Assembly: GCA_963682025.1 (NCBI GenBank)
Contig: OY821519.1
Span: 145,204,394-145,268,393, forward strand
Origin: Cordilura impudica
Taxonomy: Eukaryota > Arthropoda > Insecta > Diptera > Scathophagidae
Direction: 5' to 3'
Length of the DNA: 64,000 nt
Shown one piece after another: positions 20,714 to 33,250 of this stretch (position 1 is its first letter; the number at the start of each line of letters is the position of its first letter). The notes under the pieces are model-generated. The model was not told the DNA's origin, did not search any database, and was given only the letters and a program-made list of their open reading frames with translations. The position numbers were made by a program, and so were the translations under genes.

Positions 20714-22485
20714 CTAGCTGGACCCGGCAAACGTTGTTTTGCCCTCAATGAATTTTTTATTTTAGATATAATATGTATATACCTATATAAAAAAGGTTTT
20801 TGCATTTGTTAATATTAATTGAAAACTGTTGAAGAAAAACCATTATTTATTTATGAAAATGAAAATAAATATTTATTGTAACATACATACATATGTATAA
20901 GAATGACCAATATATTTCTATTATTGTAATTCTAAAAGGAATGAACAGTATTTTTAGCTTCATTATTCTGGCAGTAACTGAAAAAATTTGCTGGCTTTCC
21001 GACACGGGAACATGCCACATATAGTTGCTCGTAAGAAAAACAACTGTTTTCGAGCTCCAAACCACATATTTTCAATGATTGTGCTTGAGATTTATTAATG
21101 GTCATGGCAAAGCCCAATCTGAACGGAAATTGCAATGTTTTGAATGTTATCGGTGTGTCGGTAGGAATCATAGGAATTCTTGGAAGCAAAACATGTTCTC
21201 CTTAAAATTTTCCTTTGAGAATTGTGGCCTCAATAACATTGGGCATTATTCTCTCAACAATTAACCTGGTTCCATTAAATAGTCTCGGAGCGTTGAGGTT
21301 ACGTAGCAAAATTATTGGAGAGCCAACTTTTAATTTTAATAAATGTGGTGGTAGGCCGGGCACATCAAGTGAATTCAAAAATTCTGTTGGATAATTGACT
21401 GCTTCATTTTCTTCAACAACACTATCCATAGATTTGAAAGAAAACGTTTCGGAATCAATCATGTCCTGAATAACAACATTAATGTTATCGACATCGACAT
21501 TTTTTGTGGCTAAAATAGCTCTTTCACTTAACCAATCATGGTTACGATATTGATTTTGCATGTCGGGGAATACATTTTCAATTAATTCATCGCGTGACGA
21601 TATAAATTGACAAAAATCTTGTGGATATTTTAATAGTTTGACTGGTTGGGTTAATATTTATTTTACCATTACCAAGATCAAGTAGTTGTTTTGAAAATTG
21701 GTCAGTCGTTGGATCATTTTGAATCGTACTCGCATGTTTGTTGTTAATTTGAACTCTACTCCATAATATTGATGATTTTCAGCAGGTATTTGTTTCATCA
21801 GCGTAGGTTGATTTTGGTATAACTGGCAATGTTTGACAAAAATCTTCAGATATTAAAATGAGAGCTCCACCAAAAAGTCTTTCATTGCCTTTCAAATCTT
21901 TTAAAGTTCTATGCAATGCTTCTAAGGAATATTTGTGAGCCGTGGTAGATTCATCCCAAATAATAATACTACATTTTTGCAGAACTTTTGCCATACCGGA
22001 ATAGTTTTTGATATTACATATGGCATTCTCATTCGTTTGTACGTTTAACGGTGATTTGAGTGCTGAATGAGCTGTACGACCACCATGCAATAATGTTGCG
22101 GCTATTCCGGACGAAGCAATAGCCAATGCAATTTTTCCTTACTTTTTGGTTAGAATGTTTATATATAAAAACTTTTGTGAATTTTGTAACATATAAAATT
22201 TAAATAAATTTGACAACTCATTATTTTTCGAACGCCAGCGCCATCTACTGGGTCCAATAAAACATTTTTGGCATCATCTAACACGCATATATGTATATTC
22301 TTAGTTTCAGTAAAATCGCACCGTAAATAAAAATATTCGAAATAACTTTACCCCAGCGCCACCGGGTCCATTTATATATACAAAAATTTCTTATGACGAA
22401 ACATACAAACAAACATTCTGAATTGCAGTCAAATCGCACTGAAAATAAGAATTTTGTTTATAACTTGACCCCAACGTTAGCTAGA
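20714..22485 (-). mobile_element. Helitron (internally deleted) on the minus strand
   Basis: The 3' end on the minus strand reads GGCAAAACAACGTTTGCC (hairpin), GGGTCCAG, CTAG and then T, a clear Helitron terminus at 20714. Inside is Pif1 helicase coding sequence without its N-terminal Walker A region. Upstream are two ~118-bp repeats. The 5' end is uncertain; a TC...AGCTAACGTTGGGG start near 22485 is possible, but the preceding base is not A. Confidence 0.7.
20932..22140 (-). pseudogene. Helitron Pif1-type helicase pseudogene
   Basis: Three consecutive frames cover the helicase. 22126-21779 has ASSGIAATLLHGGRTAHS, SIIIWDES (Walker B, DE) and LILISEDFCQTLPVIPKS. 21561-21202 has MQNQYRNHDWLSERAILATK and LNAPRLFNGTRLIVERI. 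21189-20932 has LPRIPMIPTDTPITF, AMTINKSQAQSLKICG and QLYVACSRVGKPANFF. These are the ordered motifs of the Pif1 domain of Helitron Rep/helicase. Walker A (GGxGKT) and the Rep domain are absent, and frameshifts separate the parts. It would unwind DNA during rolling-circle transposition if intact, but it is not functional. Confidence 0.85.
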
Positions 22486-22490
22486 GGGTT
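22235..22490. repeat. Two ~118-bp direct repeats (AGCGCCA...GGGTCCA)
   Basis: The unit AGCGCCAnCnnnGGGTCCA...GTAAAATCGCACCGTAAATA recurs with AGCGCCACCGGGTCCA...GTCAAATCGCACTGAAAATA, and a partial third follows. It is probably part of the 5' region of the neighbouring Helitron. Confidence 0.5.
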
Positions 22491-23184
22491 AAAACTAAAA
22501 AAACACAGAAGAGCTCGAACCGAACCTATGGTGCGAATCTTAGCTCGACAGCTCTTATGGTTCCGGAGATCATTCGTTACAAACAAATGCACCAACGCTT
22601 TTATATACATATGTATATAGATTTTCATATTTTTTTTCACTTTATTGTACTGTAATTTTTTGAATTTTATACATTTTTATTTTTTATTTTTGTTTTTATT
22701 TGTATTTTTATTTAATTTTTTTTTTTTCGTTTTTCTTACTTATATGGATGTTTATTTGTTTAATGGTTAATATTTATGTTCAATGTTTAATGCTTTTCGT
22801 GTACTAGTAGCTTAATTATTTTTTAATGGCTTTTTATTACATCATACATCATAATTCAACTTAACATATATTACAACCTGCTCTGTTTGAAGATTGCACG
22901 TCTTGTTGAGTGGGATACCAAATTTAATGATACAAAAAATTAAAAAAAATTAGAGTGATTACTTAATCTGTTTCAGTAGTTTGCGATGAATCGATTAATT
23001 TCATCTTCAACCATGGAAACAGATAAATCATAGTGAATAGCTTTATTTAATACGAACCATGGTGTTTTAACAGTTTACCTTAAAATTTTTAAATGATATC
23101 GTTTTAATATTTCAATATTGGAATTGTTAGTTTTTCCCACAACTGTATACCAAACCTAACCAGAGCAGAGAAAACATAACCGAT
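22491..23184. other. AT-rich stretch, no recognised gene
   Basis: It is dominated by T-rich low complexity (22640-22740). Nothing is supported. Confidence 0.4.
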
Positions 23185-24900
23185 ATGGGTGCCCAAATAA
23201 ATAACTTTCAGGTGAATCGAAAAATTAAAGAAGTGAGGTGGAAGGATTTAATTGTTCAAAAATTAAGTACAGAAGATCTTTTGAATAGCATTTATAATAT
23301 TTTTGGTGATATATATAAAGAGCCAAAATAGTCAACTAAATCGAATAAAACAAGAACAAATAATCCGTGGATAAATGAAGATTTAGTAAGGTATTGTAAT
23401 ACGCGGGATAAACTTTATAAGAAATGGCTCAATAATCGAAAAAATGAAAAATATAAAGTTGAATATTAAAAATTTCGGAATAATTTAAACAGAAAACTAA
23501 ACTTAGCAAAAAAACAATTACTATAAAAAAATTTATGGAAAATAGAAACAATATAAGAATAACGTGGCAACTAATAAATGAGTTAGTGGGTAAAAAAAAA
23601 AACAACAATATCGATGAGACCATAATAAAAAATGAACAAATAGTGAATATTTCCAAAAAATATGCAATAAATTTTAATCAAAATGTTCAAAAAATTATTC
23701 ACACATGTGATTAAAACTTGTGGATTTTCAAACTCCCCATTACAAAACTCCATGTATATCTCACCTACCAACGAAGATGAAATATTTAGCATACTGAGTA
23801 AATTAAACGTCAACAAAGGTGCTGGAGTAGATGGAATACAACCAAAAGATCTCAAAAACAACGCTAGTTATATTACTCCAGTAATAACTGTTCTAGTAAA
23901 TAATAGTATAGATAATGCAATTATACCAAAAATGCTTAAAACGTCTCTCATACGACCAATATATAAAGCTGCACAAAAAGTGATTACAATAATTATAGAC
24001 CCATAGCCATACTATCAGTCATTGAAAAAGTCCTGGAAGAAATTATTGTCAGATGACTTACTGAGTTCCTCACAAAATATAAGATAATAAACGAAAGCTA
24101 GTATGGTTTCTAACAAGGAAAGAATATTCTTGGAAACTTTGCGAATTTAATAAATAAATACTGAAGTGAAAATACTCAATGTCTCGTTTTATTTATTGAC
24201 TTTAGCAAAGCCTTTGACACACTATCACATACTAACTTATTGGACAAGTTAGAAAAAAACTGAATAAGGGGAAATTGTCTTCGCTGGTATAAAAATTACT
24301 TAAGAGTTTAGATCATATCGCGTCAAAATTACTACGGTGTACCTCAAGGTTCAAAACTTGGCCCCATTCTATACCTTATTTACGCAAATGATATGCTCAA
24401 CATGCTGAAGAAAAGCTATGCTTTTGCTTATGCTGATGATACAGCAATCGTTGTGGCTCATAAAAATATTCAATCCGCTACTGGTATTATGTAAAATCAA
24501 CTTGATGAAGTTGCTAAATGGTGTCATGATAACGGACTGATAATAAATGCAAAGAAAGCCAAGCTAATGCATATTAAAGCTCCGCATTTTTTGCACAAAA
24601 ACATAGACATAAAATTCCATGACAATCAATGTCTTCACAATAAAGCCAACAACATCAACCCTACTATTGATTCATGTATTACATATATAGAAATGGTAAA
24701 CACTTATAAGTAAATTGGTGTATATGTAGATCAGAACTTCAAATGGCATTCACACATTCAAGATCTTCGGAAGAAACTTCGCAAAATCTGCCTATAGCTT
24801 ATACCACCTAAGCAACTGCGCAACCTTTGAGGTCTTAGAACAAGCGTACCTATCTTTAGACGGGTCATACATCCGACACGGTATTACAGCGTGGGGAAGT
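23185..24900 (+). pseudogene. Non-LTR retrotransposon RT relic
   Basis: In order and across many frameshifts and stops: EVRWKDL...NPWINEDLVRYC (region before the RT), GAGVDGIQPKDLK, a SLIRPIYK block, IDFSKAFDT-like remains near 24195, GVPQGSKLGPILYLIY (motif B) near 24340, YADDTAIVV (motif C) near 24430 and YIGVYVDQNFKWHSHI near 24715 (thumb). This is a CR1/jockey-type RT. There is no endonuclease upstream, so the copy is 5' truncated. Confidence 0.7.
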
Positions 24901-24939
24901 GCAACATACTGCAGATACCTTTAACAAACCCAAAATCAA

Positions 24940-25310
24940 ATACTTAAAATATTATGGAAGAATCAACAACGTAATAACATTCACAACTTCACACTTACCA
25001 ATGATAGCACTAGCAACAACAGACGCAACAATCCCAACAATACTGTAAATGTCAACCCAAACAACTTAAACGACAATATGCCAAACTACACGTCATACGA
25101 AAACGTACTCTATAACACGCACCCCACAGCTACAGTGCGTCATATAACGGCAACAACATACCTATCAACAACACGTCCATCGTACACAACATAAATAACA
25201 ATCACAACTTTACTCAAAATGCGACAGCAAACAACCTAAGCGACAACATGCCCAACAACAACAACACCTCACACGAAAACGTATTCCACAACAACATAAA
25301 CATACACTTT
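24940..25310 (+). repeat. ACAACA-rich degenerate repeat
   Basis: This segment is rich in ACAACA and ACAACTT units, encoding asparagine-rich peptides in one frame. It lies between two different RT relics. Confidence 0.4.
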
Positions 25311-25311
25311 C

Positions 25312-25557
25312 GCTATTTGGGAGTCACAATTAGCGAAGACGGAAAAGTGGACAGGGATTTAAATCACAGAAAAGCCACAACTGCCAATTTATACTTCGCC
25401 TTAAATAAAAACGTCATTGGTAAATGAGAAATTTCCACGGGTAAAAAACTTGCTGTATACAACTCCACGTATATACCAATCCTACATATGGCTGCGAAAT
25501 ATGGGCGCTTACAACTAAAAATCAAAGCAGAATACAGGCAACAGAATACTTACGACG
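25312..25557 (+). pseudogene. Second non-LTR RT fragment, part left of Transib
   Basis: It encodes YLGVTISEDGKVDRDLNHRK and KKLAVYNSTYIPIL, the thumb region of a non-LTR RT. Reading is broken at 25557, where Transib begins. The continuation KTRRDRIRNDTI lies on the other side, after 28702. Confidence 0.65.
25553..25557. repeat. Left 5-bp target duplication of Transib (CGACG)
   Basis: CGACG here matches CGACT at 28698-28702 in four of five bases. Transib makes 5-bp, GC-rich duplications. Confidence 0.65.
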
Positions 25558-25994
25558 CACAGTGGCGCCATTTGAGTTTTTTCGTTGCAAAAATCATATC
25601 TTTTGAACCGAATAACATAATTGAACAGTTTAAACAGCATATGATAGATAACTGTTCAGCCTATGAAATGAGCGTTTGGAAAGGGTGCTACGCTTTGTAG
25701 GGGCCTACTTATGGGTTATCAAAGTTAAAATTTGTAGAAAAATCAATTTTATGGTAACTAAAAGAAATTATTTTTACATTTTTAGATTGTTTTTATTTTT
25801 TTTCTTTAGGGTTTTATGTTTTAAATTATTACCCAACAAATTAAAAAAAAACTACTTCTTTTTTAAATTTATTTTTTCAATTTTCTGTAAAATATTCATC
25901 ACAATTCGTAAGAGAAGGTATATCTAAAAGACTAATCATTTCTAAACTATAATTATTTTACCTTACCCTTGATGCTTTGAATGTATTCTGCAAT

Positions 25995-27825
25995 CTATAT
26001 TTTTTTATAAAATTTGTTAAGAGACTCCTGTGCTTCTTCAGAAAGGTCTCCAATTATATCTTTGCCATGCGCCAATATTTTATGGACGGTCGGGGTCAAC
26101 TTCTTCTGTGGATACATTTCTGCTAAAAGAGATGCAATTTTCGATGCATATCCTCCATATTTTGTAGAATTGACATTTTCTTCGCAGTTTAAAACATTCA
26201 AGATCGTTCCGAATCTTTTCACGATTTGATTGTCAATTCCAGTGATTCTAGTTACTGCCTCATCATTTTCAAAAAAATCTCCTAGAAGTGTTTCCATCGC
26301 TTGAGTTACCGTATCTGGACAGTCTACTTTTAGTCCAACTTGTTTAAAAAAAGCATCCTGTATTTGCTTCTTTCTGATCTTTTCCTTATCCTTTATTGAT
26401 GTATTTTCATCGAAGTTTTCCTCCTCTTGTGGTGGGGTATACGTCAGTTTTAGCAAGAACTCCATACACCTTATCCTTGCGTGCAATGGTGACATTCCAT
26501 ATTCGTAATTCTCCTCGTTTGTAGAATCGTTTAAATTACCAGACCTCTACTGACTCTTTTTGCAAATCGGGCATGACAATGTTGAGGTTGTTCCTGTCAG
26601 CTCGCTTACGACTTTTCCGTCAACCGTGGTCAGGTGGAACTCGTAATTGCATTCAATATATTTTCCTTCTCCAATTTGCAGCTTTGTAGGCTTAATCTTG
26701 CTTATTTGTTCTTCAATGTCCCTCACCGTGGTCCTTATGAGTTCTGCCGATTCCCTTGCAAACTGAAACATTATTGGTCGGACGTGATGACGGACGTGGA
26801 TTTTTCCAGTGTAGGGAAACATCAGATTTTAGCCGCAAAGGAACAACGGATGCCATAAACATATTTCCGTCCGATATTGTAGCGTCATCGGAAGATATCT
26901 TTTGCTTATAAACGCTTTGTCCGGATGATCCATCGCAGCCCCATTTGCTGATCAATGTCAGTTTCTCAGGAAGAATTTTTACCTCATTTTCAGGAAGACT
27001 CGCCAACAACCGTTTTGCTGTATGGCCCATGAGATCCTGCAAATGGGCTTTCACAGAGACTTCCGTAAACTCCGTATGCAGTGGTCGTGAATTTATTTTG
27101 TGTTGCGTAATATGCTTGTATCCTGGTAAAACGTCAGCCCCGTGTCGCATCAAGGATGCCCGTAGTATCTCATATTTTTCTTTGGAAAGTTGTAAGTCCA
27201 TTAACAAGGCCAAGGCTTCTTCGGAACCATACTTTTTAATGTGTGCGTTTGTGGGCGTGGGAATGCTTTCCTTAATTCTTTTTAGTCGCAGTGGGCTTGC
27301 ATCAGCAACAGATTTTGTAATCTGCGACCTATCTCTTTCACTATCCTTTGTATATTTAATAGAAAGCGCGTCCGATAAATGTTTCGTGGTCAAGTCATTG
27401 GTGGCATCGGCAAGTTTCCTCTTTCTTGTGAAAATTGAACACTCCCCAATACTTTTTTTTGGCCTTCCTTTTGCTCCTGTGGTTGATGTGGTGGGTTTAT
27501 CTACTGCCAATATATCCAGGATGGTGTCTTCATTAAGCCAGTCCTCGTATTTGGAGTTGAAGTTCTGAATGGTTCGATTAGATTTCACCCATTTTGCCTT
27601 AATATTTGCATATATCAGATAAAAATTATTTTTTATAATTTCGCTTCTCTCAATATTTCCGTATAAGCTATCAAGTTCTTCTAAAGCAGCTTCCGTGAAA
27701 AACATTGGTGTGGTTGACCTTCTAAACAGTTCAAATAATTTTAAATTGTTTAACGCCATGGTTTCAGTACTTGTTGCGCCAACTTTCAGTCGTAGAATAA
27801 TCCAGACATTATGCTTATTTTGCAA
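25995..27825 (-). pseudogene. Transib transposase pseudogene
   Basis: Three consecutive pieces make a protein of about 650 codons, the normal Transib size. Piece 1 (27825-26713) ends with SKWGCDGSSGQSVYKQ, the first catalytic-Asp region, and VPLRL...WKNPRPSS. A frameshift near 26780 leads to piece 2 (26822-26547), which ends with the zinc-binding-like SCPICKKSQ and a TAG stop. Piece 3, in the same frame, contains GDFFENDEAVTRITGIDNQI, LTPTVHKILAHGKDIIG and LSEEAQESLNKFY, the region holding the catalytic Glu in Transib and RAG1. The C-terminal tail after that is lost. One frameshift and one stop mean it is inactive, but decay is modest. Confidence 0.9.
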
Positions 27826-28690
27826 TATATAGGCTTATGCTACCATGCCCTAAAAATTTACCTGTTCCCTGCATACATATGAATTTAGGCTGAATTATGC
27901 AATTTTGATATTATGCTCGTGTCTAAATAAGATTTGTGCCTACCTGGAGGGACCATAAGTCAATATTGTGCTTGACCATTTGTACTCCAAAGTAATTTTT
28001 AAGTGAGGTGCGTACCTGCGAATTTCAATGAGTAGTTTTTTGTGCATCCTGTGTCTGTAACAGAATATTGGGAGTAGACTTTGGCAGAGGCTCACAGGTA
28101 GACAAGCGACTTAAAATGCAATTTTCAAACTATTAGATCAAACTACTGTCAGTCAAAACATGTAAGGGACGCACGCCATACAATTTCTGCAACCATGTCT
28201 TTTTAACCTTTTTTACCTCTAGATGCCAAACGGGCAGATAAAACCTTTTGAATTATGTAAAGATATAATCAAAGAACATGTTTTGCAAATATGGCAAATA
28301 TAGAAAAATATAGATTTTTTATTTTCCGTCAAAGTTGAAAAATAGTGAAAAAACGGATAGTTTTTAAATAGTGATTTACCAGGAGAAACACAAAGCAGAC
28401 AGTTAATTTTTTTTTTCTTTATACATTTAATAAATACATCAATCAACACAAATAAAAAATAAGGCGACTCGTTACCACTTTTTCGTGATATTACACCTGA
28501 AATCGCAACAAATTGACTAAAAATTGTGTATTTCTTTGAACGGTTATATCTTCTAAACTAAAAATGTGATAATATTAAGAGTAGCATATTTGAAATCGAT
28601 GAAAAGTTTCCTATAACATAGGTTTATTCAAAACTTCGTCGGCGCACATGAAAATTTTGTTTTTTGCAACCTCGTTTGCTCTACGGGCGC
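27826..28690 (-). other. Transib 5' non-coding region
   Basis: This lies between the first transposase ATG and the right TIR. It has no open frame of note and may hold an upstream exon, but none is recognised. Confidence 0.4.
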
Positions 28691-28697
28691 CACTGTG

Positions 28698-28702
28698 CGA
28701 CT
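28698..28702. repeat. Right 5-bp target duplication of Transib (CGACT)
   Basis: Partner of 25553-25557, with one mismatch. Confidence 0.65.
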
Positions 28703-28985
28703 TGTGCCCGTAAAACAAGACGAGACAGAATACGAAACGATACTATATGAGCCAGCTTAAATACAGAACCGCTGAGTAACTAAATAGAATGAAATAATTT
28801 AAGACCCTCTGCCGAAACGAGTATCAGAAGCAAGACCGAGTCGTACGATAATCATAGGAAAAAGAAGAATAACTTGGAAGGACACTATAAACAGTATTCT
28901 GACACAACAAACAATCGAGCCTAGAAAACCCGAAACAGCAACACAAGATATAAAGACCCCATCCATAAGTGGTTGTAACAATCAA
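28698..28985 (+). pseudogene. Second non-LTR RT fragment, part right of Transib
   Basis: The frame CARKTRRDRIRNDTI continues the YLR end of the left fragment. Later pieces such as IYDNHRKKK and a KPETATQDIKT tail occur in other frames. It is the C-terminus of the element split by Transib. Confidence 0.6.
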
Positions 28986-30440
28986 ATACCACAATTCATA
29001 AAATCGAATTTATATATAAACCCAATTGCCGTTATCATTATATAATAATATATACATATTATGTAATTCACTATCACAACTGATTAATGTGAAAGTACAT
29101 GGGAGTGCCAAAATTTGATTCAGTTGTAACAATCGAATCCCATTTCAGTGTGTATAATGAAAGGTGTGTCTATGTCAAATATTTTCGCTAGTTATATACA
29201 CGATTGATTTTTTTTACATTAGCGCTTGTTAGGTACCTTGCGGTACCCGTGCGTTTAAACAACACTCATTGTATCAAACTCTCTATCTATGACAACACAT
29301 AGAAAGCAAGTTTAAACAAAATTTCATAAAATTTTATATTTGATATTATCTTTTAAAAAGAGGGACAAATATTTATGAAACTGACACTTTTGTGTTGTTA
29401 TTTTTAATATCGATTTAATAACATAAAGTGAAAAAAAAACGTCAAGAAACATTTTGTTGAAGTTATCTTGAACGAACAGATGAAATGGCCATTACGTTTA
29501 ACTTCGACCATAATGTCAAAAAATATTATATGTATTTATATAATATATTTAAGTACTTAACGTTCTTTTTGTATTTAGTGGTATTAACAAAATTATTTAG
29601 TATGCAATTCCAATCTCACTCCAAAGTTTTAGGCACACACTCGAACTACATACTTTTAATTCTATCGTATGAGTAGTAGAAGCTATAACTCCGTTCATAT
29701 ACTTAAGCTTCAGAATGTTCTGTGGTTTTAATGTCGTGTGCACAAACACGATAATGATATAATTACGTATACTTGTAATAATTTCATTTGTTTATGTATT
29801 TCCGGCAGATTTTGTGTTCGTCTCTGGTTTAATATGTTTAACACTCTTACATAAAGTATTTGGTAATCAACGATGAATACTAACCAACAGTGATGGCAAT
29901 AGAAAATTAATAGTCGGTCTGTGTTGATCTTTGCCCACTCTATTAAATAGTATTATCCATACCGGTCATTAATTAAGAAATTTATAGTATGCCAGATTGT
30001 CATGCATTTGCTGCCTAGAAATTTATATAAGTTCAATGTGGATGTGATTGTTATATGGGGATTAAATCCCAAAACTACAATTTTTCTAATATACTAATTT
30101 TTTTCTAATCAGCATCTCTCTAAATTGGCTAATTAAATATTTAGTTAATAGCTTAGTTAATAATTTAGTTAAGTAAATATTAGTTAAGTTAATACTATAT
30201 GCCAAGTATTTTTCTCCGTAAATTTAGTTACTGGCACAAAAAATATGGTCATCCAAAATATTTTTGTATGTGTAAAAATGAGCAAAAAAATTATTGTATT
30301 TTATTCTTTAGTGAATGTTTTTTTAGGGTGTAAGAAAAAACTTTCAATAATTAGAATAAACATGAACAAAAAATAAAAAAATGGGTTCAAATCATAAAAG
30401 AAAAAACACAAACTCATTATGTAAACTTGGAAAGAATGTT
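28986..30440. other. No recognised gene; faint DINE-like remnant
   Basis: 29080-29220 resembles a decayed DINE-like 3' part (GTGTCTATGTCAAATATTTT, compare GGTCTAGGTCAAATATTTTT). The rest is AT-rich without support for a gene. Confidence 0.35.
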
Positions 30441-30905
30441 GTTTAATGTCAGTATTTAGTTGTGTATCCTCTATTATTCAGCACATTTTTTTCCCATGGA
30501 GTCCATTAAGTCGCGAAAAATTTTCTTTGGAATGGCATACCATATATTCTGAATTTTTTTCATAATTCTTCCTTATTATTTGGTTTGGTTTGTCCAATAA
30601 CATCTCTGTCAATTTTCCATAAATCTTCAATCGGATTTAAATCCGGAGAGTGAGCAGGACAACTCAGTTGTAGTGAGTTGTCTAAAAACCACTTTTTTGC
30701 GAAAGCTGAAGTATACTTCTACAGGATCTTCCAAAGATATTTCTTTCGACAAATCATCCTAATAAAAATTTCGAGTCTTAGTTCATCTTTTAATTTTGCA
30801 GCAGACATGAAAAGGTGTCGGGTTGATAGTAACTTTATGTGATCATCAACCTTCGCTCTAGTTGTTCTTGATATACCTCCAAATAAATGTGGTTTTGGAG
30901 CCTGC
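30440..30905 (-). pseudogene. Tc1-like transposase relic
   Basis: Minus strand: PKPHLFGGISRTTRAKVDDH (Tc1 DNA-binding domain), then after an internal loss CPAHSPDLNPIEDLWK, the signature around the third catalytic residue of Tc1/mariner transposases, and GMPFQRKF...KKMCANNRGYTTKY as C-terminus. The first two catalytic Asp regions are deleted. It is dead. Confidence 0.75.
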
Positions 30906-31081
30906 GAAAATTGTCAACAAAAGCAAAACATATATATATAAAATATTAATGACCCCTTTTTTTATCCGTAACTGTATGTTTCATCAAGAATTACAAAATA
31001 TTTAAAATATATTTTGTAAGAAACTATAAAATTAGTTGTCATTAGACATGCCTAAATACGTCATATTTGTATTTATGTTTA

Positions 31082-31411
31082 CTAGCAGATTCCAGCGCTC
31101 GAAATTCGAGTGCAATTTCTAGGCAGCTTTATTTTTCAACTTAGACAATTCACCAACCATGAATGAAGATAACAAACTTATTAACAAATTTAATAAAACA
31201 CACATAGCATATGTATAATTTTATGTATGTGTTAGTAGCACCTTTAAAAGCAATTTGCTCAAAATAAAGGAAAAAATTTAAAAATCTGTAAATCTGCAAA
31301 ACGGCTAAAAAGAAATACCTTTCAAATAATATACGTATGGTCAAAATCGGGATAAAACGGTAGAACAAAACATTGGTCACTAGAAATCGCCTAGCCTATT
31401 AATATTATAGA
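31082..31411 (-). mobile_element. Small non-autonomous Helitron (family H1), inverted
   Basis: On the minus strand it begins TCTATAATATTAATAGGC after an A and ends CTCGAATTTCGAG...GGAATCTG, CTAG, then T. It is homologous to 4404-4766 throughout. Confidence 0.8.
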
Positions 31412-32691
31412 TATTCGGATGTCTTGCACAAATAGAAGTTGTTATTGCGACCTGATATTAATAAACCTTAATATTATTTAGGCTGCTCCTACATTTGTAA
31501 ATATATGGGTTACTGTTTATGTTTGAAAAAACGGCCATACCTCTGTGGATACAGCAAATCTAACACATTATGGGGCAACAAAAAGATCTGAATCGTGAAC
31601 ATATTAACTACCTATCAAGCGAATTACTCTCATATAACGCCATCTTGGATAAAACGCTAAATTGACGCTTTGTGTTTTTCTTTTTTAGTTAAGACCTTAA
31701 GTACTTGAACAACTTCCTACAGACTCATAATATGTTCTCTTATTCGTCCGTAAGACACATATTATAAAACATGACATATTAATGGATTAACAAAGATTCC
31801 GATATATCAAGAAAAATTCCAATGGTAGCACCAACCAGATGAATTTCTGTTGAAAGAGCCATTAAAGCAATTCTGGATATGTGGCTAGAGCTTAAAATTC
31901 ATTTTAACTTAGTTATTATAAAATTGTTTGAAAGAACTGTGTTTTAAATTTTAACACATTAATTTTTTTAAAACGTACTTGCCTCAATTTTATCAGAAAT
32001 ACAAAAAGTGAATCTGGCTCTCGAAGACCAAAATGCGGACCACACAAAACTTTTTGATGACTTGTATTGGTTGTCAAATAGTTTACCAAAAAGGATAATT
32101 GATCCTATACTTTGACAATAAAAATGAAGAATCGGATAAACAAAGTTTATTGAATTTATCAATTCTTTATTATTAAGAGCTAAGAGCTAAGAGCTAAATT
32201 GCCACCTAATTTTAAAACATAAAACAAAATTCATTACTCAGCGTGAACATAAATTGTTCAAAAAACTCTGAATTTGTGATAAACAAAAAAGAATTCGAAG
32301 AGTACGAACATTAGTAAACTAGGGACGACTAATTTAGTAATTTAGTTTGGTTGGAAGTACATTACTTCAATAATATAGGGGATGTATTCCCGGGCTTAAA
32401 TTTATGAAGTTTCGTTGTATGTATAAATATTGACTTTTCCCTTCTCTAACATTGAAGTCGAAGGAATGTTCAGAGCAACGAGTTTTTTAACATAAAATAA
32501 TGAAAAGAATGTCTTTAAACACTGCAAATTCTTTAATACATACTAAGTATGGATAAAGGCAAAAAATGTCTTTTGAATATGTTATAAAATTCCATAAAAT
32601 GTTTCTATCAAAATTTTATATTAAAACAATACTATGGCCTGAAGATAAGGAAGAAAATAACTGGTTTTTTTTTTTTTTGAAAATGCTATCT
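31412..32691. other. AT-rich stretch, no recognised gene
   Basis: There are no domains or clear terminal repeats, apart from a short AGAGCTA triplication near 32177. Confidence 0.35.
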
Positions 32692-32889
32692 TCTATAATA
32701 TTAATAGGCTAGGCGATTTCTTGTGACCGATGTTTTGTTCTACCGTTTTATTCCGATTTTGACCAAACGTATATTATTTGAAAGGTATTTCTTTTTAGCC
32801 ATTTTGCAGATTTATAGATTTTTAAATTTTTCCCTTTATGTTGAGTAAATAGAATTTGCACTCCAATTTCGAGGGTTGGAATCTGCTAG
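32692..32889 (+). mobile_element. Internally deleted Helitron (family H1)
   Basis: It begins TCTATAATATTAATAGGC and ends GAGGGTTGGAATCTGCTAG, then T. It lacks about 160 bp of the 4404-4766 copy. Confidence 0.75.
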
Positions 32890-33250
32890 TATAATTTAAA
32901 TAGGCAAGGCGATTTCTTAAACCGATATAAAAACTGTAGTTGATAGCCGATTTTGACCAAACATACCTCATTGGAAAGCTATTTCTTGTCAGCTATCTAC
33001 CAGATTTACAGATTTGCCCCGTCTGCAATATATTTTTTGAGTAATGCTCATTTAAAGTTGCTACTAACACATACATAAAACACATAAAGTATGTGGGTTT
33101 ATTATAAATATCAAAACCCTGTGTTGAATTGTGAATTGGCTAAAATTGATTATCATACCATTCCGCTCTTATAAAATTAATTATTAAATGAAAAAATAAA
33201 ATTCCGAAGAATTTGCACTTGAATTTCGACGGCTGGGCGCAGCCAGTACA
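32890..33250 (+). mobile_element. Related diverged Helitron-like element, directly adjacent
   Basis: It opens TATAATTTAAATAGGCAAGG, shares GATTTTGACCAAACATA and TTTAAAGTTGCTACTAACAC with family H1 and ends CGACGGCTGGGCGCAGCCAGT. It is head-to-tail with the previous element; its exact 3' end is not certain. Confidence 0.55.

Larger units (their letters stand above)
25558..28697 (-). mobile_element. Transib DNA transposon (RAG1-related), nearly full length
   Basis: Both ends read CACAGTGGCGCC inward, followed within 30-45 bases by GTTGCAAAAA. CACAGTG is the hallmark Transib terminus and resembles the RAG recombination-signal heptamer. The 3.14-kb interior encodes a Transib transposase on the minus strand. 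It interrupts a non-LTR element. Confidence 0.9.

Noticed and set aside
26945..27568. 207-codon plus-strand frame
   Set aside because: Antisense shadow of the Transib transposase on the minus strand.
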